Shown: positions 16,745 to 26,537, counted from the stretch's first letter. The stretch is 64,000 nt of DNA from Novosphingopyxis iocasae (GCF_014334095.1 NZ_CP060495.1:1449001-1513000); one strand, 5' to 3'. Notes: generated by a model not told the origin, from the sequence alone. Made by a program: numbers and translations.

Positions 16745-17926
16745 ATGGCGGGCATGGCCCCTTTCGACTGGGAAGACCCCTTCCGGCTCGACGAGCAGCT
16801 GACCGATGACGAGCGGATGATCCGCGACACCGCAAATGGCTATGCGCAGGACAAGCTGCAGCCGCGCGTGCTGGAAGCGTTCGAGAAGGAAGAGACCGAT
16901 GTCGCGATCTTCCGCGAAATGGGTGAACTCGGCCTGCTCGGCATCACCGTGCCGGAAGAATATGGTGGCGCGGGCGCGTCCTATGTCTCCTACGGTCTGG
17001 TCGCGCGCGAAGTGGAGCGGGTGGATTCGGGCTACCGATCGATGATGAGCGTGCAGAGCTCGCTCGTCATGTATCCGATCCAGGCGTTCGGTTCGGAAGA
17101 GATGAAGAAGCGGCTGCTGCCCAAGCTGGCATCAGGCGAATATATCGGCTGCTTCGGACTGACCGAGCCCGATGCGGGCAGCGATCCGGCCGGCATGCGC
17201 ACCACCGCGAAAAAGGTAGACGGCGGCTACAAGCTTTCCGGCTCCAAGACCTGGATCAGCAACGCGCCCTTCGCGGATGTGTTCGTCGTCTGGGCAAAAT
17301 CCGAAGCGCATGGCGGCAAGATCCGCGGTTTCGTGCTGGAAAAGGGCATGAAGGGCCTGGAAGCGCCCAAGATCGAAGGCAAGATGAGCCTTCGCGCCTC
17401 CACCACCGGCATGATCATGATGGACGAGGTCGAGGTTGGCGAGGACGCGCTGCTCGACGTCGAAGGGCTGAAGGGCCCGTTCTCCTGCCTCAACCGGGCC
17501 CGTTACGGCATCAGCTGGGGCACGATGGGCGCGGCGGAATTCTGCTTCCACGCCGCACGCTCCTACGGCCTGGAACGCCATCAGTTCACCCGGCCGCTGG
17601 CATCCAACCAGCTCTATCAGAAGAAGCTTGCGGACATGATGACCGAGATTGCGCTGGGGCTGCAGGGCAGCCTTGCAGTCGGGCGGCAGATGGACGCGGG
17701 CACCTTCGCGCCGGAGATGATCTCGATCGTCAAGCGCAACAATTGCGGCAAAGCGCTCGATATCGCGCGGATGGCGCGCGACATGCACGGTGGCAACGGC
17801 ATCAGCGCGGAATATCATGTGATGCGCCACATGGTGAACCTGGAGACGGTGAACACCTATGAAGGCGCGCACGATGTCCATGCGCTGATCCTGGGCCGCG
17901 CAATCACCGGGATCGCGGCGTTCTGA
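16745..17926 (+). CDS. gcdH: Glutaryl-CoA dehydrogenase
   Basis: This 393-residue FAD enzyme oxidises and decarboxylates glutaryl-CoA to crotonyl-CoA in lysine and tryptophan breakdown. It has the acyl-CoA dehydrogenase fold with [14 protein letters not shown] and the glutaryl-specific stretch [20 protein letters not shown]. It ends in [20 protein letters not shown], where the Glu is the catalytic base. The start at 16745 follows GGAGAG by four bases; earlier in-frame starts run through non-conserved sequence. It is followed after one base by a CoA transferase gene, a common pairing for glutarate activation. Confidence 0.93.
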   Translation: MAGMAPFDWEDPFRLDEQLTDDERMIRDTANGYAQDKLQPRVLEAFEKEETDVAIFREMGELGLLGITVPEEYGGAGASYVSYGLVAREVERVDSGYRSMMSVQSSLVMYPIQAFGSEEMKKRLLPKLASGEYIGCFGLTEPDAGSDPAGMRTTAKKVDGGYKLSGSKTWISNAPFADVFVVWAKSEAHGGKIRGFVLEKGMKGLEAPKIEGKMSLRASTTGMIMMDEVEVGEDALLDVEGLKGPFSCLNRARYGISWGTMGAAEFCFHAARSYGLERHQFTRPLASNQLYQKKLADMMTEIALGLQGSLAVGRQMDAGTFAPEMISIVKRNNCGKALDIARMARDMHGGNGISAEYHVMRHMVNLETVNTYEGAHDVHALILGRAITGIAAF

Positions 17927-17927
17927 T

Positions 17928-19112
17928 ATGCCCTGGCCGAAACTCGATTGGGAAACGCAGCCGACCGGGCCTCTGAAAGGCATCCGCGTGGTCGACATGT
18001 CGACGGTGGTGCTCGGCCCGCTCGCCACGCTGATGATGGCGGACATGGGCGCGGAGGTGATCAAGATCGAGAACCGGCAGGGCAACACGCCGGGCGACAT
18101 GATGCGCTATGCCGGCTGGTCCCCCACCGGCGATCTGGGGCCGATCTTTTCGGCGCTCAATCGCAACAAGAAGGGTCTGGAACTGAACGTGAAGGATGAG
18201 GAGGGCAAGCGCCTCCTCACCGATCTGATCCGGGATGCGGACGTGTTCTTCCACAATGTCCGCATGGCCGGGATGGAACGGCTTGGCTTCGATTATGAGG
18301 CGGTGAAGGCCATCAATCCGCGTATCGTCTACGTCCACTGCGCAGGCTTTGGCGCGGGCGGACCGCATGAGCACCGCCAAGCCTATGACGATCTGATCCA
18401 GGGCGCGTCCGGCTTCGCCTCCCTGTTCGAGGAGCGCGACGGCGGACGCCCGGCTTATGCGCCCTCGCTCCTGGCGGACAAGACGGTGGGGCTGTTCGCC
18501 AGCAATGCGACGCTGGCGGCGCTGCTACACCGGGAGCGAACCGGCGAGGGCCAGTTCGTGCAGGTGCCGATGTTCGAAAGTTTCACCTGGTTCAACATGG
18601 CGGAGAACCTCTACGGTGCCACGTTCGACGAAGGCGATGGCAAGCTGGGCTATACGCGCAGCATCAACCCACGGCGCCGCCCCTACCCCACGGCGGACGG
18701 CTTCATCGGAATCATGCCCTATTCGGACAAGCAATGGGCCACCTTTTTCGAACTGGGCGGACGGCCCGGCACGATGGAGGACGAGCGCTTCGCCACCTAT
18801 CCGCGCCGTACCGAGCATACCGCCGAGCTCTACTCGTTGATCGAGGAAGTGGCGGCCAGCAAGACGACGGACGAATGGATGACGGTGCTCGACGAGAACA
18901 ACATCCCGGCGATGCGCTACAACCGGATGGCGGATGTGCTGGAAGAGGAGCATCTGGCGGCGACGGGCTTTTTCGAGCGCCGCGAAGGCGAGCATATGGG
19001 CCGCTATCGCTCCATGCGGCACCCGGTCAGCTTCTCAGCCACGCCCGCCAACACCTACGGCGATCCGCCGCGGCTTGGGCAGCATGATACCGAGATCAAG
19101 AAGGGCGAGTAG
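17928..19112 (+). CDS. CaiB/BaiF family CoA transferase
   Basis: This 394-residue class III CoA transferase has the family opening LKGIRVVDMSTVVLGPLATLMMADMGAEVIKIE, the NRNKKGLELNVKDEEGKRLL block and the AYDDLIQGASGFASL segment with the catalytic Asp. It probably moves CoA between dicarboxylate thioesters. Its position one base after gcdH suggests glutarate/succinyl-CoA exchange, like the SUGCT enzymes, but the substrate is inference. The next gene is convergent. Confidence 0.87.
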   Translation: MPWPKLDWETQPTGPLKGIRVVDMSTVVLGPLATLMMADMGAEVIKIENRQGNTPGDMMRYAGWSPTGDLGPIFSALNRNKKGLELNVKDEEGKRLLTDLIRDADVFFHNVRMAGMERLGFDYEAVKAINPRIVYVHCAGFGAGGPHEHRQAYDDLIQGASGFASLFEERDGGRPAYAPSLLADKTVGLFASNATLAALLHRERTGEGQFVQVPMFESFTWFNMAENLYGATFDEGDGKLGYTRSINPRRRPYPTADGFIGIMPYSDKQWATFFELGGRPGTMEDERFATYPRRTEHTAELYSLIEEVAASKTTDEWMTVLDENNIPAMRYNRMADVLEEEHLAATGFFERREGEHMGRYRSMRHPVSFSATPANTYGDPPRLGQHDTEIKKGE

Positions 19113-19171
19113 CGCAAGTTTCCCCGCCGCCTAAGCATGAGGCAAGGCGGCGGGGTCGGTTCAGCGGGCGA

Positions 19172-19954
19172 TCAACGCGGTGCCATGCGGATCGCGCCGT
19201 CGAGGCGAATGTCCTCGCCGTTGATGTAGTTGTTCTCCAGCAGCGTCAGCGCGAGATGCGCATATTCGTCCGGCTGGCCAAGGCGCTTGGGGAACGGCAC
19301 GGAGGCGTTCAGCGCCTCGATCGCCTTCTCCGGCAGGCCGCGCAGCAGCGGCGTCTCGAAGATGCCGGGCAGGATCGTGTTGATGCGGATGTTCTCGTTC
19401 ATCAGATCGCGCGCGATGGGCAGCGTCATGCCGACGACGCCCGCCTTCGAAGCGGAGTAAGCCGCCTGTCCGATCTGGCCGTCCTCGGCCGCGACGCTGG
19501 CGGTATTCACGATGGCCCCACGATCGCCATCTTCCAGCGGATCGAGCGTCAGCATGCCCGCGGTCGATTTGGCGATGCAGCGGAACGTCCCGACGAGGTT
19601 GATCTGCACCACCCAGTCGAACGCGCTGACGGGGAATTCCTTCACCTCGCCCGTCTCGCGGTCGCGCTTCACGGTCTTGATCGCGTTGCCCACGCCCGCA
19701 CAGTTAACCAAGATACGCTCCTGCCCATGCGCGGCGCGCGCCTTCTCGAAGCCCGCGTCCACATCCTCATCGCTGGTGACGTTGACCTTGCAGAACACGC
19801 CGCCGATTTCCTTGGCGACTTCCTCGCCCTTCTCCGCGTTCATGTCGAACAGGGCCACCTTGGCGCCCTTGCTGGCGAGAAGACGGGCGGTGGCGGCGCC
19901 GAGGCCGGAGGCACCGCCGGTCACGATGGCGGCGATCTGGTCGTTGATGATCAT
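19172..19954 (-). CDS. Short-chain dehydrogenase, HSD10-like 3-hydroxyacyl-CoA dehydrogenase
   Basis: This 260-residue SDR has the glycine-rich TGGASGLG cofactor motif near the start, ALFDMNAEKGEE giving an NAD preference (Asp after the second strand), NCAGVGNA, and the catalytic Ser in NTASVAA with YSASK. The stretch INTILPGIFETPLLRGLPEKA is typical of the type II 3-hydroxyacyl-CoA dehydrogenases (HSD17B10-like). The family oxidises 3-hydroxy-2-methylbutyryl-CoA and short 3-hydroxyacyl-CoAs. It lies downstream of a thiolase on the same strand, which fits the last two steps of beta-oxidation of branched acyl-CoA. GGAGACATACAGT precedes the ATG at 19954. Confidence 0.9.
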   Translation of the reverse strand: MIINDQIAAIVTGGASGLGAATARLLASKGAKVALFDMNAEKGEEVAKEIGGVFCKVNVTSDEDVDAGFEKARAAHGQERILVNCAGVGNAIKTVKRDRETGEVKEFPVSAFDWVVQINLVGTFRCIAKSTAGMLTLDPLEDGDRGAIVNTASVAAEDGQIGQAAYSASKAGVVGMTLPIARDLMNENIRINTILPGIFETPLLRGLPEKAIEALNASVPFPKRLGQPDEYAHLALTLLENNYINGEDIRLDGAIRMAPR

Positions 19955-19984
19955 ACTGTATGTCTCCTGATGGTGAGCCGAAGT

Positions 19985-20040
19985 CCTGAGCCTGTCGAAG
20001 CACGTATCTCGGCCGATAGACACCCTTCGACAAGCTCAGG
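19985..20040. repeat. Palindromic REP-like element (CCTGAGCCTGTCGAAG family)
   Basis: CCTGAGCCTGTCGAAG at 19985-20000 and CTTCGACAAGCTCAGG at 20025-20040 form an inverted pair (one mismatch) with a 24-base loop, lying between the thiolase and SDR genes. The same 16-base unit recurs three times at 22.4-22.6 kb. The unit is a widespread dispersed repeat of sphingomonad intergenic DNA. Confidence 0.8.
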
Positions 20041-20069
20041 GCTAACGGTGTTTTGAAGGCTCGGTCCGT

Positions 20070-21242
20070 TCAACCGAGCCGTTCGATGATGGTGACATTG
20101 GCCTGGCCGCCGCCCTCGCACATGGTCTGAAGGCCGTATTTGCCGCCCTTCTGTTCCAGCGCGTTGAGCAGCGTCGCCATCAGCTTGGTGCCGCTGGCGC
20201 CTAGCGGATGGCCGAGCGCGATGGCACCGCCATTGACGTTCAGCCTGGAGGCATCGCCGCCGGTGTGCTTGAGCCAGGCCAGCGGCACCGGCGCAAAGGC
20301 TTCGTTCACCTCATACAGATCGATGTCGCCGATCTTGAGGCCTGCGCGCTCCAGCGCCTTCTCGGTCGCGAACAGCGGCTCTTCCAGCATGATGACCGGA
20401 TCGCCCGCGGTGATAGTGAGGTTGTGGATGCGTGCACGCGGCGTCAGGCCATGCTCTTTCAGCGCGCGCTCCGACACGATCAGCACGGCCGAGCTACCGT
20501 CGCAGATCTGGCTGGCATTGGCAGCGGAGATCATGCCCCCCTCCTGCAGCGTTTTGACCGACTGAATGCCCTCCAACGTCGCGTCGAAGCGGATGCCCTC
20601 GTCCACATCGTGGCAAATCTCGCCCTCGGGCGTTTCCACCTCGATGCCGACGATCTCCCTGGCGAAGCGTCCGGCCTTGGAAGCCTCGGCGGCCTTGCGG
20701 TGCGATTCCAGCGCAAACTCGTCGAGATCGTCCTTGGTGAAGCCGTGCTTCTTGGCGATCATCTCCGCGCCCATGAACTGGCTGAACATGACCTTGGGAT
20801 AGGCTTCCTCCAGCCTCGGGCTTTTGTAGTTGCCCATCCCTTCCTTCATGTAGAGCGAGGCGGTGGAGCCCATCGGCACGCGCGTCATGCTCTCGATGCC
20901 GTTGGCGATCACCATGTCCTGCGTGCCGCTCATCACCGCTTGGGCTGCGAACTGCATCGCCTGCTGGCTGCTGCCGCATTGCCGGTCGATCGTCACCGCG
21001 GGCACGCTTTCGGGCAGGCTGGAGGCAAGCACTGCGTTGCGCCCGACATGCACGGCCTGTTCGCCGCCCTGCATCACGCAGCCGGTGACCACGTCCTCAA
21101 TCGCCTTGGGATCGATGCCCGTGCGCGCGACCAGCTGGTCCAGCACATGCGCGCCGAGATCAACCGGATGCACGCCCGCCAGCTTGCCGCCGCGCTTGCC
21201 TCCGGCGGTGCGGATGGCGTCTACGATATAGGCTTCTGGCAT
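20070..21242 (-). CDS. Acetyl-CoA C-acyltransferase (thiolase)
   Basis: This 390-residue thiolase has the active-site Cys in TIDRQCGSSQQAMQFAAQ, the NEAFA motif at about residue 320 and the C-terminal NVNGGAIALGHPLGASGTKL, plus CEGGGQANVTIIE with the second catalytic Cys. It would split 3-ketoacyl-CoA into acetyl-CoA and a shortened acyl-CoA. It is the first gene of a two-gene minus-strand set with the HSD10-like dehydrogenase. A 16-base palindrome 54 bases upstream is a likely operator. The ATG at 21242 (MPEAYIVDA) is the conserved start. Confidence 0.93.
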   Translation of the reverse strand: MPEAYIVDAIRTAGGKRGGKLAGVHPVDLGAHVLDQLVARTGIDPKAIEDVVTGCVMQGGEQAVHVGRNAVLASSLPESVPAVTIDRQCGSSQQAMQFAAQAVMSGTQDMVIANGIESMTRVPMGSTASLYMKEGMGNYKSPRLEEAYPKVMFSQFMGAEMIAKKHGFTKDDLDEFALESHRKAAEASKAGRFAREIVGIEVETPEGEICHDVDEGIRFDATLEGIQSVKTLQEGGMISAANASQICDGSSAVLIVSERALKEHGLTPRARIHNLTITAGDPVIMLEEPLFATEKALERAGLKIGDIDLYEVNEAFAPVPLAWLKHTGGDASRLNVNGGAIALGHPLGASGTKLMATLLNALEQKGGKYGLQTMCEGGGQANVTIIERLG

Positions 21243-21587
21243 GGGGCTCTCCTCGTGATGACCGGATTCGGTTTCTGCGTGCAACCTACAGGCCACTTGA
21301 CGTTTACGTCAATGCGCGAGCGCTGCGGAGCGGGGCCGTTTGGCTTGTCACGCTTGTCGCCGGCACGCGGTTTCGCGCGAAGACGTTCGCAACAAATGCC
21401 TTCCGGGTCGCGGCGCTGGAATGGCGAAAGGAGGGCGGCGCGCGTCATAAGCCCCTGAATATCACCGCGGCTATGCTGTAGGACAGCGATAAGCGCGAAG
21501 TTTTCAATTTCCCCCTTGCAATCCCGGCATCGCCCGGAGTAGAGGCGTCGCTCCCAAGGGACATAGCCGCTCCGATTTGTGGCGCAC
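21243..21587. other. Intergenic region upstream of the thiolase and of tRNA-Ala
   Basis: This gap of 345 bases between two divergent transcription units holds the palindrome at 21297-21312 and presumably the promoters of the thiolase (minus) and of tRNA-Ala (plus). No gene was recognised in it. Confidence 0.4.
21297..21312. promoter_or_regulatory. Perfect palindrome TTGACGT-TT-ACGTCAA, likely operator of the thiolase gene
   Basis: Seven-base arms with a 2-base centre form an exact inverted repeat 54 bases upstream of the thiolase start. It resembles the operators described for MerR-family LiuR-type regulators of branched-chain amino acid and acyl-CoA catabolism; that assignment is from memory of the family and is not proven here. 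No merR-type gene lies in the window. Confidence 0.5.
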
Positions 21588-21662
<75 letters not shown>

Positions 21663-21663
<1 letters not shown>

Positions 21664-21710
21664 TTTCCGACTACGGAAAACCATCCGGGGGATGGCTTTC
21701 GGTCGGAAAT
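21663..21710 (+). terminator. Nested stem-loop immediately after tRNA-Ala
   Basis: ATTTCCGAC (21663-21671) pairs with GTCGGAAAT (21702-21710), and inside it CCATCC pairs with GGATGG (21681-21686 and 21690-21695). It starts on the last base of the tRNA and may end transcription or guide 3' processing. No U-run follows. Confidence 0.4.
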
Positions 21711-21964
21711 CCCGAGCGAAGCGCCGGGCCTCCCCTTTTGCCGAAGAGAATCCTGCACAGGCCATATCGGAAGTCAGCGGCCGCATCCGGCTGGGCTACG
21801 CGATATTTCGCAAGGCGGTGTCGACAAATTCGCCCGTATCGATTGTCCGCCATCGAGCAACCTACAGATGACGCCCGATGACCGAAAATTGGGTGGGAAG
21901 CGGACATTGATTTGGGAGGGCAAACGCAGCATGTTTTGCCAAGCAAAATCAGAGAAAGCAACGG
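21664..21964. other. Intergenic region after tRNA-Ala, no gene seen
   Basis: Apart from the stem-loop next to the tRNA, I see no gene or repeat in these 301 bases. The tRNA end is a usual integration site, but there is no integrase gene nearby and no second copy of the tRNA 3' end was noticed. Confidence 0.35.
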
Positions 21965-22204
21965 ATGCCGAGCAATCTCGAAAAACCATGGTTTCGGGTC
22001 AAGAAGCACGGCTATGGCGTGGGCTTGCCAATTTCATGGCAAGGCTGGCTTCTTCTTTTCGGCTACATTTTCACCATTCTCATGACGGCGTTGCTTCATT
22101 CTGAAGCGGCCTCACTCGTGGTTCTACTCGTCCTCACGCCGATCGTCTTGGTGGTCGCCTATTTGCGATCCGATGACGATTGGCGCTGGCGAAACGGAGA
22201 TTAA
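21965..22204 (+). CDS. Small conserved-looking membrane protein (79 aa)
   Basis: This protein of 79 residues opens with an aromatic-rich motif KPWFRVKKHGYGVGLPISWQGW. Two membrane helices follow (about residues 27-46 and 49-66) and a charged tail DDDWRWRNGD. The same opening pattern is familiar from small uncharacterised alphaproteobacterial membrane proteins, but I know no function for it. It stands alone between tRNA-Ala and a repeat-rich gap. The ribosome site (AGAGAAAG) is modest. Confidence 0.65.
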   Translation: MPSNLEKPWFRVKKHGYGVGLPISWQGWLLLFGYIFTILMTALLHSEAASLVVLLVLTPIVLVVAYLRSDDDWRWRNGD

Positions 22205-22371
22205 AACGGGAGAGGAGAGAATGTCCGTGTGGGGGCGTGTCCCGAAGGGCTGGTTTCGGTACAGAAAGCGGTGATAGCGGACAGGGGGATGGCGAGCGGA
22301 ATTTGCCAACACGGCTTAGATGAAGTTCCGAGTGGAACGCTGGGCATCGCAGCACCTCACCGACCCATCAT

Positions 22372-22573
22372 CCGTTCGGGCTGAGCCTGTCGAAGCCCCG
22401 TCCTTCTTCCGCGACAATAGCGGAAACAGTACAGCCGTAGGCGCTGCGCGCCGTCTGCGACTCCGACAAGCTCAGGGCGAACGGGTTTTTTTAATTACGA
22501 GAAGTGCACGGCGAACGGGTTTTGCCATTTCGGCAAGGTTCAAGGCAAACCGGGCTTCGACAGGCTCAGCCCT
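22372..22573. repeat. Cluster of three REP-like units
   Basis: Units are CCGTTCGGGCTGAGCCTG continuing to TCGAAG at 22372-22395, CTCCGACAAGCTCAGGG followed by CGAACGGG at 22461-22485, and CTTCGACAGGCTCAGCCCT at 22555-22573. The first and second are inverted to each other, and a partial GGCGAACGGGTTTT copy follows at 22510-22523. They are the same family as the element at 19985-20040. Confidence 0.75.
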
Positions 22574-22619
22574 TGCGGAACGCGGTTAGTTCTTCTCGTC
22601 CCGCCCCCGCCCCCAAACG

Positions 22620-22646
22620 TAAAACGCCGGACCAAACGGCCCGGCG
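22620..22646 (-). terminator. Rho-independent terminator of the zinc-finger gene
   Basis: Read on the minus strand, CGCCGG (22646-22641) and CCGGCG (22630-22625) form a GC stem followed by TTTTA. It lies about 50 bases after the stop of the gene ending at 22698. Confidence 0.6.
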
Positions 22647-22697
22647 CTCGCTTTTGTCGCAGATGTCGTCAGGCAGGGCCTGCGCCCTGCCCTTCGA

Positions 22698-23021
22698 TCA
22701 CTCGTCCTTGTCGTCGTCGTCGTCGCTGGACTTGGTGACGCCCAGATCGTCGTCGTCGCCCAGGTCCACGTCGCTGTCGGGCGTGTCGTCCGAATCGACT
22801 TCGTCGACATCGATGTCGAGATCGTCGTCCTGATCCTCGTCCTTTTCTTTCTTCTTGTCCTTTTCCTCATAGGGAATCGGCTGCTTGGACTTCAGGACGG
22901 GCTCGGGCTCCCACTTCTCGCCGCACTCGATGCACTCGACGGGATCGTCCTTGCCCAGATCGTAGAAGCGCGTGCCGCAGTTCGGGCAGGTCCGCTTTTG
23001 TCCCCATTCGGCTTTGGCCAT
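22698..23021 (-). CDS. TIGR02300-type protein: zinc-ribbon head and acidic tail
   Basis: This 107-residue protein belongs to an alphaproteobacterial family of unknown role. The N-terminus MAKAEWGQKRTCPNCGTRFYDL and the later CIECG give a CxxC...CxxC zinc ribbon (Cys13, Cys16, then two near residue 32). The second half is a Lys/Asp/Glu tail that ends in runs of Asp, encoded by repeated GAC/GAT. The start at 23021 is the conserved one; the frame stays open far upstream through aroA antisense, which is not coding. Confidence 0.88.
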   Translation of the reverse strand: MAKAEWGQKRTCPNCGTRFYDLGKDDPVECIECGEKWEPEPVLKSKQPIPYEEKDKKKEKDEDQDDDLDIDVDEVDSDDTPDSDVDLGDDDDLGVTKSSDDDDDKDE

Positions 23022-23202
23022 GTGGCTCTCTTTCCTTGAACGTGAAGATTGGTGGCCGCGCGGGATCGCAGCGGCGTGTGAAACAGTAAGTGGCGCGCGC
23101 GCTCTTAAATGACAAGGGCGCTTTGGCAAGGGGGGTTCCGCAGATGGCAAGCTCCGTCGGCGTTGACAGCGCCGCGCCGCGCCGCGAAGCACTGGCGCCA
23201 TC

Positions 23203-24528
23203 ATGACCACCGCGCCCACCCGTTTCGCCCCTTCCGGCCCGCTGACCGGCACCGTCTCCGTTCCCGGCGACAAGAGCATTTCGCACCGATCACTGATGCT
23301 GAGCGCGCTTGCGGTGGGGGAAAGCCGCATCACCGGCTTGCTGGAGGGCGAGGACGTGCTGGCCACCGCCGCCGCCATGCGCGCCATGGGTGCGGACATC
23401 CTGCGCGGCGATGACGGCGTGTGGACGGTGCATGGCGTGGGCGTGGGCGGTCTGATGCAGCCTGGGCAAGCGCTCGACATGGGCAATAGCGGCACCTCCA
23501 CGCGCCTGCTGATGGGCCTGGTGGCCAGCCATGCGATCACCTGCACCTTCACCGGCGACGCTTCGCTCAGCCATCGCCCGATGGGCCGCGTGATCGAGCC
23601 TTTGAGCGCGATGGGCGCGGATGTCAGCGCCTCGCCCGGTGGCCGCCTGCCGCTGATGGTGCGCGGCCTCGCCCCCGCCGTGCCGCTGGAATATCGCCTG
23701 CCCGTCGCCTCCGCGCAGGTGAAATCCGCGGTGCTGCTGGCAGGGCTCAACATACCGGGTGTCACCCGCGTGATCGAACCGGTGGCGACGCGCGATCATA
23801 GCGAGCGGATGCTGAAAGGTTTCGGCGCGGACATTTCTGTGGAGACCGATGCAGACGGCGCACGCATCATCTCCATCACCGGCGAGGCGGAGTTGAAGCC
23901 GCAGACCATCGCGGTGCCGGGCGATCCCTCCTCCGCCGCCTTCCCCATCGTTGCCGCGCTGATCGTTCCGGGATCGGACGTAACGCTGACGGGCATCGGC
24001 ATGAACCCCACCCGCGCCGGGCTGATCGGCGTGCTGCGCGACATGGGCGGCGATATCGAGACGCTGGACGAGCGGGAGGTGGGCGGCGAGCCGGTGGCCG
24101 ACCTGCGCGTACGCCACAGCGCGCTTTCCGGCATCGACGTGCCGCCGGACATCGCGCCGAGCATGATCGACGAATTTCCGGTGCTGTTCGTCGCCGCCGC
24201 CTTCGCCAAGGGCACGACGCGCACCAGCGGGCTCGACGAACTGCGCGTCAAGGAATCGGACCGGATCGCTGTGATGGCGGCGGGCCTCGCCGAAATTGGG
24301 GCGCAGGTGGAGGAGGCCGAGGATGGATTGACGATCATCGGCACGTCCGGCGATATGCTGCCTGGCTCCGCCCACCCGATCGCCAGTTCGCTCGATCACC
24401 GGATCGCGATGAGCTTTGCCGTCGCCGGGCTACATTGCCGGGATGGCGCGAGCGTGGACGACATGCATCCGGTGCAGACCAGCTTTCCGACGTTCGAGCC
24501 GATGCTGCGCGGGCTGGCAGAAGCATGA
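23203..24528 (+). CDS. aroA: 3-phosphoshikimate 1-carboxyvinyltransferase (EPSP synthase)
   Basis: This 441-residue enzyme joins shikimate 3-phosphate and PEP in the shikimate pathway. The sequence follows the class II (CP4-like) form: [31 protein letters not shown], then [30 protein letters not shown], and [16 protein letters not shown]. In the second motif the position held by Ala100 in CP4 is Gly here. It starts a compact run of overlapping genes (membrane protein, hydrolase, cmk). Confidence 0.96.
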   Translation: MTTAPTRFAPSGPLTGTVSVPGDKSISHRSLMLSALAVGESRITGLLEGEDVLATAAAMRAMGADILRGDDGVWTVHGVGVGGLMQPGQALDMGNSGTSTRLLMGLVASHAITCTFTGDASLSHRPMGRVIEPLSAMGADVSASPGGRLPLMVRGLAPAVPLEYRLPVASAQVKSAVLLAGLNIPGVTRVIEPVATRDHSERMLKGFGADISVETDADGARIISITGEAELKPQTIAVPGDPSSAAFPIVAALIVPGSDVTLTGIGMNPTRAGLIGVLRDMGGDIETLDEREVGGEPVADLRVRHSALSGIDVPPDIAPSMIDEFPVLFVAAAFAKGTTRTSGLDELRVKESDRIAVMAAGLAEIGAQVEEAEDGLTIIGTSGDMLPGSAHPIASSLDHRIAMSFAVAGLHCRDGASVDDMHPVQTSFPTFEPMLRGLAEA

Positions 24529-24800
24529 GCGATTTCGATATCTACACCCTGATCGGCTTTGTCGGCATGGCCTGCATCGTGGCGGCCTATGCCTATCTGA
24601 CCTGGCAGAAGAGCCCGAACCCCTGGGTGCTGCACGGCACCAATTTGGCGGGCGCGGTGCTGCTCGCCATATCATTGTGGGTGCACACCAACTGGCCCAG
24701 CTTGGTGCTGGAGGGTTTTTGGGGTGCCATCGCGATCTACGGCCTGATCAAGGCCGCGCGCAGCAGGACAAGCGCGCAAGGTGAGGAGCAAGCGGTATGA
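24525..24800 (+). CDS. Small membrane protein, CBU_0592-like
   Basis: The 91-residue product has three membrane helices (about residues 6-24, 36-53 and 58-76) with the conserved core [28 protein letters not shown]. This resembles small CBU_0592-type membrane proteins whose role is unknown. Its ATG overlaps the aroA stop (ATGA) and its own stop overlaps the next start, so it is read as part of the aroA-cmk operon. Confidence 0.75.
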   Translation: MSDFDIYTLIGFVGMACIVAAYAYLTWQKSPNPWVLHGTNLAGAVLLAISLWVHTNWPSLVLEGFWGAIAIYGLIKAARSRTSAQGEEQAV

Positions 24801-25855
24801 AACATCTAATTTTTTCGCTGATGGCGCTGTTGGCGTTCAGCGCCGCTCCCGCTGCCACGCGGCAGGAAACATCGGCGGCGCAAACTGCCGCCTCGACTAT
24901 TCCCCCAAGTCCGGCGGCATGGTCCAAGCCGCAGCGCGAGATGATGATCCCGGTCGAGGGCGGGCGCGTCTGGGTGCGGATCGACGGCGATCTGGCCAGC
25001 GGCGCGGTGCCCGCGATCATGATCCATGGCGGGCCGGGCGGCACGCACATGACCTTCGGCAAGCTGTTCGGTCTGGCCGACGAGCGCCCGGTGATCGCCT
25101 ATGATCAGCTCGGCAGCGGCCTGTCCGATCGGCCGGATGATCCGGCGGACTTCACGAACGGCGGCGATGTCGATCGCTTCGTGCGCACGCTGGAGACGAT
25201 CCGCGAGACGCTGGGCATCGAACGCTGGCACGTTATCGGCCACAGCTGGGGTTCCGCCATCGCGCTGCGCTATGCCGCCGAATATCCCGATCACACCGCC
25301 TCCGCAGTGCTGATGGGCACCTTCATCTCCACCCCGCACTGGATCATGGGCACGAACCTCCTGATCCGCGATCTGCCCGATGCTGTGCAGGCGGACCTGA
25401 TCGCGTGCGAGAGCGATAGCCCGCCGGACGATGCCACCTGCACGGCGGCCAACCGCGCCTTTTACGCCGCCTATAATGGCCGCCCCGATCGCCCTGCCCC
25501 CACCGCCGCCGAAGAAGCCTATCGCGCGGCCTATGGGGGCCAGGGCTTCAACGCGGACCTCTACAATTACATGTGGGGGCCGAGCGAGTTTTCGGCGACC
25601 GGCACGCTGCTGACCTATAACGACGTGCCGCTGCTCTCCGAAGTGGACGGCAAGCGCATCCTGTTCCTGATCGGCCAGTATGACGAGGCGCGGCTCGATA
25701 CGGTGCAGAATTTCGTCAAGTTGACTCCGGGCGCGGAATTCGGCGTCGTTCCCGGCGGTTCGCACGCCTTCCCGAGCGAACGGCCGATCGAAACCGAGGC
25801 CATGCTGCGCGCCTGGATGGAGCGCCTAGACCGGGCCGAGGAGCCGACATCATGA
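24797..25855 (+). CDS. Proline-iminopeptidase-like alpha/beta hydrolase, exported
   Basis: This 352-residue hydrolase has an N-terminal signal peptide (about residues 1-20, ending APAA), the oxyanion-hole motif HGGPGG (residues 77-82) and the nucleophile elbow GHSWGS (Ser150). The HGGPGG plus GxSxG pair is the mark of the S33 peptidase group (proline iminopeptidase). Export suggests periplasmic peptide trimming. Its start and stop overlap its neighbours by four bases each. Confidence 0.85.
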   Translation: MKHLIFSLMALLAFSAAPAATRQETSAAQTAASTIPPSPAAWSKPQREMMIPVEGGRVWVRIDGDLASGAVPAIMIHGGPGGTHMTFGKLFGLADERPVIAYDQLGSGLSDRPDDPADFTNGGDVDRFVRTLETIRETLGIERWHVIGHSWGSAIALRYAAEYPDHTASAVLMGTFISTPHWIMGTNLLIRDLPDAVQADLIACESDSPPDDATCTAANRAFYAAYNGRPDRPAPTAAEEAYRAAYGGQGFNADLYNYMWGPSEFSATGTLLTYNDVPLLSEVDGKRILFLIGQYDEARLDTVQNFVKLTPGAEFGVVPGGSHAFPSERPIETEAMLRAWMERLDRAEEPTS

Positions 25856-26481
25856 TCATCGCCGTCGATGGCCCCACCGCGTCCGGCAAGGGCACTATCG
25901 CCCGCGCTTTGGGTGAGCATTTCGGCCTGCCCGTCCTCGACACCGGCCTGCTCTACCGAGCGGTTGGCCGTGGCGTTGCAGAGGCCGGAGCGGATGCGGA
26001 GGATGAAGAGGCGGCCCTCGCGCATGTCAATTTCCCGGACGCGCTGCTCGCCAATCCGGCGCTGCGGTCCGAGCGGATCGGCGGCTTTGCCAGCAAGGTC
26101 TCCGCGCATCCGAAGGTGCGAAAGGCGCTGTTCGATCGGCAGGTGGCGTTCGCGGCGCAGCCCGGCGGCGCGGTGCTCGACGGGCGTGACATCGGCACGG
26201 TGATTGCACCGGATGCGGACGCCAAGCTGTTCGTCACCGCATCGGTCGATGCACGCGCACGGCGGCGTTTTCAGGAGATGCAGAAGCGCGGCGAGGATGT
26301 GACGCTGGCAGCCATCGCCGATGATCTGCGCGCCCGCGATGCGCGCGACAGCGGACGCGCGGCATCGCCGCTCAAGCCCGCCGACGATGCGCTCTTGCTC
26401 GATACTTCGGACATGACTATAGACGAAGCCGTCCGGCAGGCGATTGCCCTGGTGGAGCGAAAGACAGAGAGCCGGCGCTAA
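25852..26481 (+). CDS. cmk: Cytidylate kinase
   Basis: This 209-residue kinase phosphorylates CMP and dCMP. It opens with [20 protein letters not shown], the P-loop of Cmk, followed by [11 protein letters not shown] and the later [21 protein letters not shown]. The C-terminus has the conserved [25 protein letters not shown]. It precedes rpsA, the arrangement conserved in most proteobacteria. Confidence 0.96.
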   Translation: MIIAVDGPTASGKGTIARALGEHFGLPVLDTGLLYRAVGRGVAEAGADAEDEEAALAHVNFPDALLANPALRSERIGGFASKVSAHPKVRKALFDRQVAFAAQPGGAVLDGRDIGTVIAPDADAKLFVTASVDARARRRFQEMQKRGEDVTLAAIADDLRARDARDSGRAASPLKPADDALLLDTSDMTIDEAVRQAIALVERKTESRR

Positions 26482-26537
26482 TCCGGCCCGATCACGACAA
26501 GGTGCGCGGCGGCTTCCCACTCGGAGGTCTGCCTGAC

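Larger units (their letters stand above)
22205..22697. other. Repeat-rich intergenic region
   Basis: This 493-base gap contains three copies of the CCTGAGC.TGTCGAAG-type repeat (listed separately) and the terminator of the zinc-finger gene. Frames exist on both strands but they are made of repeat sequence and look non-coding. Confidence 0.5.
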
